Source: SVEL01 sp017381055
GTDB taxonomy: Bacteria; Bacillota; Clostridia; Lachnospirales; Lachnospiraceae
Length of the DNA: 64,000 nucleotides
Direction of reading: 5' to 3'
Assembly: GCA_036307185.1 (NCBI GenBank)
Contig: JAXJYC010000029.1
Span: 124,001-188,000 of the forward strand
Shown here: in pieces, positions 61,879-64,000 of the stretch
Position numbering within the stretch: the stretch's first letter is position 1
Layout: each line of letters opens with the position of its first letter
Notes under the pieces: generated by a model
Seen by the model: the letters and a program-made list of their open reading frames with translations, nothing else
Told to the model about the DNA's origin: nothing
The model's database searches: none
Program-made: the position numbers and the translations under genes

Positions 61879-62487
61879 CTAATAAAATATCTTTTCCTCT
61901 TCCAATACAGTAAATTTTCCACCTTCATAAGAAACTATTATTACATTGCAATTCTTCTGCAATCCCCCAGACCAAAACATATCTATGCTATGGTTCTTTA
62001 TGTAACACATAATGCTCTTATTCATAGCACCATGTCCCACTATCATAACTCTTTTCAGATTATCTGCCTTCGGAATAAGCTCTTCTACCATAAATTCCTT
62101 TGTACGCTGGCATAAAGCTTCGAGGCTTTCTCCCTTCTCATCTGGAACATATAAGTGCGGTGCATCGAAGAAATGTTGAAAATGACTATTTGGATCCTTC
62201 ATCATGTCATCCATACACATACCTTCCATATTTCCAAAGCATACTTCCTTAAGTCTCTCATCTTTTATCACCGGAATATCTCTATCTCCTCGAATAAGAC
62301 AAGCTGTTTCATACGCCCTTGATAATGGACTAGAATATATCATATCAAAATGTACATCCTTTAATGCTTCGCCAGTAGTTATAGCAAGCTCTCTTCCATA
62401 TTCATTTAAACAAATATCAATTGTACCCTGACATCTTCTCTCTTTATTCCAAAGAGTTTCTCCATGTCTTACTATATATAATTCCAT
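61879..62487 (-). CDS. Histidine phosphatase family protein
   Basis: The 202-residue protein has the phosphoglycerate-mutase-like motif LYIVRHGETLWN with the catalytic His, YSSPLSRAYETA, LKEVCFGNMEG and the second His in VGHGAMNKSIM. Substrates of this group vary (sugar phosphates, nucleotides, alpha-ribazole phosphate), and nothing here decides among them. It heads the LTA synthase/dac group and has its own promoter; GGAG precedes the ATG. Confidence 0.9.
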   Translation of the reverse strand: MELYIVRHGETLWNKERRCQGTIDICLNEYGRELAITTGEALKDVHFDMIYSSPLSRAYETACLIRGDRDIPVIKDERLKEVCFGNMEGMCMDDMMKDPNSHFQHFFDAPHLYVPDEKGESLEALCQRTKEFMVEELIPKADNLKRVMIVGHGAMNKSIMCYIKNHSIDMFWSGGLQKNCNVIIVSYEGGKFTVLEEEKIFY

Positions 62488-62514
62488 AATAATCTCCTAT
62501 CGTAAACATATACG

Positions 62515-62543
62515 ATTATATAACGATTATTTTTTTCATTCAA
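62515..62543 (-). promoter_or_regulatory. Promoter of the phosphatase-ltaS-dac group
   Basis: Minus-strand TTGAAT, a 17-nt spacer and TATAAT, 28 bases upstream of the phosphatase start. Confidence 0.75.
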
Positions 62544-62574
62544 GTACATTTTTGCCCTTTATAAGACAATACTA

Positions 62575-63879
62575 CTATATAACACACTTTATTATTTTAT
62601 TTGTTCCATCTATTTTTTTGTTTGCAAGAGTATATACTTCTTCTAAAATAATTAAACTTTCTTCTGCTTTTTTCATATCTGAAGCATAAATTGTAGCAAT
62701 AGTCTGTCCCGCTTCTACATATTCGCCTATCTTTTTATTCAAATATAAGCCAACTCCTGGATCAATCACATCCTCTTTTGTCCTTCTGCCTCCACCAAGA
62801 CATAAGCATGCCTTACCTACAAGTTCTGTCTGTATCTTTTCTATAAACCCATTCTGTTTTGCTCTATATTCAACCACAATTTCACCTTTAGGTAATAGAC
62901 TAGGATCAATAATATATCCAGCATCTCCCCCTTGCATTGTTACAAACTCAACAAGCTTTTTCATAGCACTACCGTTATTCACGGTTTCTTCAACCATAAC
63001 CAGTGCCTCTGTTACATTTTTTGCCTTCCCTGCTAATACAACCATATGCGCTGCTAAGCTCTTCGAAACCTCCATAAGTCTTTCGTCGCCTTCCCCTCGA
63101 AGACACATAATAGCCTCATATACCTCTAAGCTATTGCCAACATACCTTCCCAATGGCTCATTCATATCAGTAACTAATGCTGTAATATTTTTTCCTGCAC
63201 ACTTACCTATTTCAACCATTTCCTTTGCAAGTGAAATAGCAGACTCCTCATCCTTCATAAATGCTCCGTTGCCACACTTTACATCTAAAACTATAGCATC
63301 TGCACCTGAAGCAAGCTTCTTACTCATAATACTTGATGCTATAAGAGATAAATTATCTACTGTAGCTGTCACATCCCTTAAAGCATATATTTTCTTATCT
63401 GCTGGTGCTAAATTAGCTGTTTGACCTGCTACTGCCATATAAATGCTGTTAATCTGATCTACAAAAGCTTCAGAATCAACAGAAGTTTTAAATCCCGGAA
63501 TACTTTCTAGTTTATCAATTGTACCTCCGGTATGACCAAGACCTCTTCCTGAAAGCTTCGCAACAGGAATCCCAAGAGATGCTACAATTGGTCCAAGTAT
63601 AAGTGTTGTCTTGTCTCCAACGCCACCAGTACTGTGCTTATCTACTTTTACCCCATTTATATTAGATAAATCAAGCACATCTCCACTTCTCATCATAGAC
63701 ATGGTCAACTCATAAGTCTCTTCTTTATTCATTCCCTGAAACCATACTGCCATAAGAAATGCCGACATCTGATAATCAGGTATTTCGCCCTTTGTATAGC
63801 CGTTTACAACATATTCTATTTCTTCCTTATCTAACGCAAGCCCCTTCTTCTTTTTCTCTATTAAATCATACATTACCAT
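62575..63879 (-). CDS. pdp: Pyrimidine-nucleoside phosphorylase
   Basis: The 434-residue enzyme splits uridine, thymidine or deoxyuridine with phosphate to base and (deoxy)ribose-1-phosphate. The family signature SGRGLGHTGGTIDKLESIPG lies at about 111-130, preceded by VDKHSTGGVGDKTTLIL with the phosphate site; the C-terminal domain has DPGVGLYLNKKIGEYV. It begins 2 bases after deoB, the next enzyme in the pathway. GGAGG precedes the ATG. Confidence 0.95.
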   Translation of the reverse strand: MVMYDLIEKKKKGLALDKEEIEYVVNGYTKGEIPDYQMSAFLMAVWFQGMNKEETYELTMSMMRSGDVLDLSNINGVKVDKHSTGGVGDKTTLILGPIVASLGIPVAKLSGRGLGHTGGTIDKLESIPGFKTSVDSEAFVDQINSIYMAVAGQTANLAPADKKIYALRDVTATVDNLSLIASSIMSKKLASGADAIVLDVKCGNGAFMKDEESAISLAKEMVEIGKCAGKNITALVTDMNEPLGRYVGNSLEVYEAIMCLRGEGDERLMEVSKSLAAHMVVLAGKAKNVTEALVMVEETVNNGSAMKKLVEFVTMQGGDAGYIIDPSLLPKGEIVVEYRAKQNGFIEKIQTELVGKACLCLGGGRRTKEDVIDPGVGLYLNKKIGEYVEAGQTIATIYASDMKKAEESLIILEEVYTLANKKIDGTNKIIKCVI

Positions 63880-63881
63880 AG

Positions 63882-64000
63882 CTATACCCTCCTAATTTTC
63901 TCATAAAACGAGGTGCCTATTTCTATTGGTCCACAGCCTAATACATCAGCAATTGTCTGCCCTATATCCGCAAATGTATCTAATATTCCAAGATTTACAT
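63882..64000 (-). CDS. deoB: Phosphopentomutase, C-terminal end (rest outside window)
   Basis: Only the last 39 codons or so are in the window, ending in TAG. They read LGILDTFADIGQTIADVLG, then GTSFYEKI, which is the typical DeoB C-terminus. Phosphopentomutase converts (deoxy)ribose-1-phosphate made by the neighbouring phosphorylase to the 5-phosphate. The pair forms a nucleoside catabolic operon, which may continue upstream beyond the window. Confidence 0.88.
   Translation of the reverse strand, partial: VNLGILDTFADIGQTIADVLGCGPIEIGTSFYEKIRRV

Overview
The window is low-GC DNA from the Bacillota, most likely a Clostridia member close to Lachnospiraceae. The evidence is the gene order (ylxM-ffh-rpsP-khpA-rimM-trmD-rplS, rnhB beside ylqG/ylqH-like genes, rnc-smc-ftsY, cmk-ispH-S1), the AT-rich intergenic DNA, strong GGAGG ribosome binding sites, a biotin-dependent Na+ decarboxylase operon and a YlbJ sporulation-type membrane protein. 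Family-level placement is inference. Most genes lie on the minus strand. Several starts were moved downstream to an ATG behind a clear Shine-Dalgarno sequence.

Region by region. 1-6.1 kb: 3' end of a GH25 lysozyme, then yraN, an FlhB-tail protein, a FliK-like protein, rnhB, and three signal peptidase I genes around ylqF/rbgA. 6.1-10.5 kb: ribosome and SRP operon. 10.5-19.5 kb: threonine dehydratase, ftsY, smc, rnc, acpP, plsX, rpmF, yceD; a 239-bp inverted-repeat element sits between rpmF and plsX. 19.6-25.3 kb: ackA-pta, a beta-helix lipoprotein and tmcAL. 25.3-26.5 kb: a cobalamin riboswitch in front of a DUF4430 protein and an ECF S component. 26.6-38.2 kb: LysR/SemiSWEET pair, proS, nfo, a REC-HD-GYP-GGDEF protein, PFL/ACT pair, WalJ-like hydrolase, pepD and a membrane HD-GYP protein.

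38.4-41.1 kb is the most accessory-looking part. It holds ylbJ, a gene split by an in-frame TAG, a small membrane protein, and the 30-residue N-terminal remnant of a C39-peptidase bacteriocin/RiPP exporter. The remnant keeps its promoter, which has a 24-bp perfect inverted repeat around the -35 box, and a c-di-GMP-I riboswitch with a terminator. 41.1-48.5 kb: coiled-coil protein, coaD, rsmD, cheR, S1-domain protein, ispH, cmk, YhiN-like flavoprotein and an RpiR regulator. 48.7-53.9 kb: carboxyltransferase/decarboxylase operon. 54-64 kb: two D,D-carboxypeptidases, scpAB, a phosphoesterase-lipoprotein pair, an LTA synthase-like protein, a histidine phosphatase and the deoB-deoA-type nucleoside catabolic genes.

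Themes that join genes across the window are chromosome segregation (smc, scpA, scpB), c-di-GMP signalling (two HD-GYP proteins, one with GGDEF, plus the c-di-GMP riboswitch) and cell-envelope work (three lepB, two dac, ltaS-like). No tRNA, rRNA, CRISPR array, intact insertion sequence or prophage was seen.
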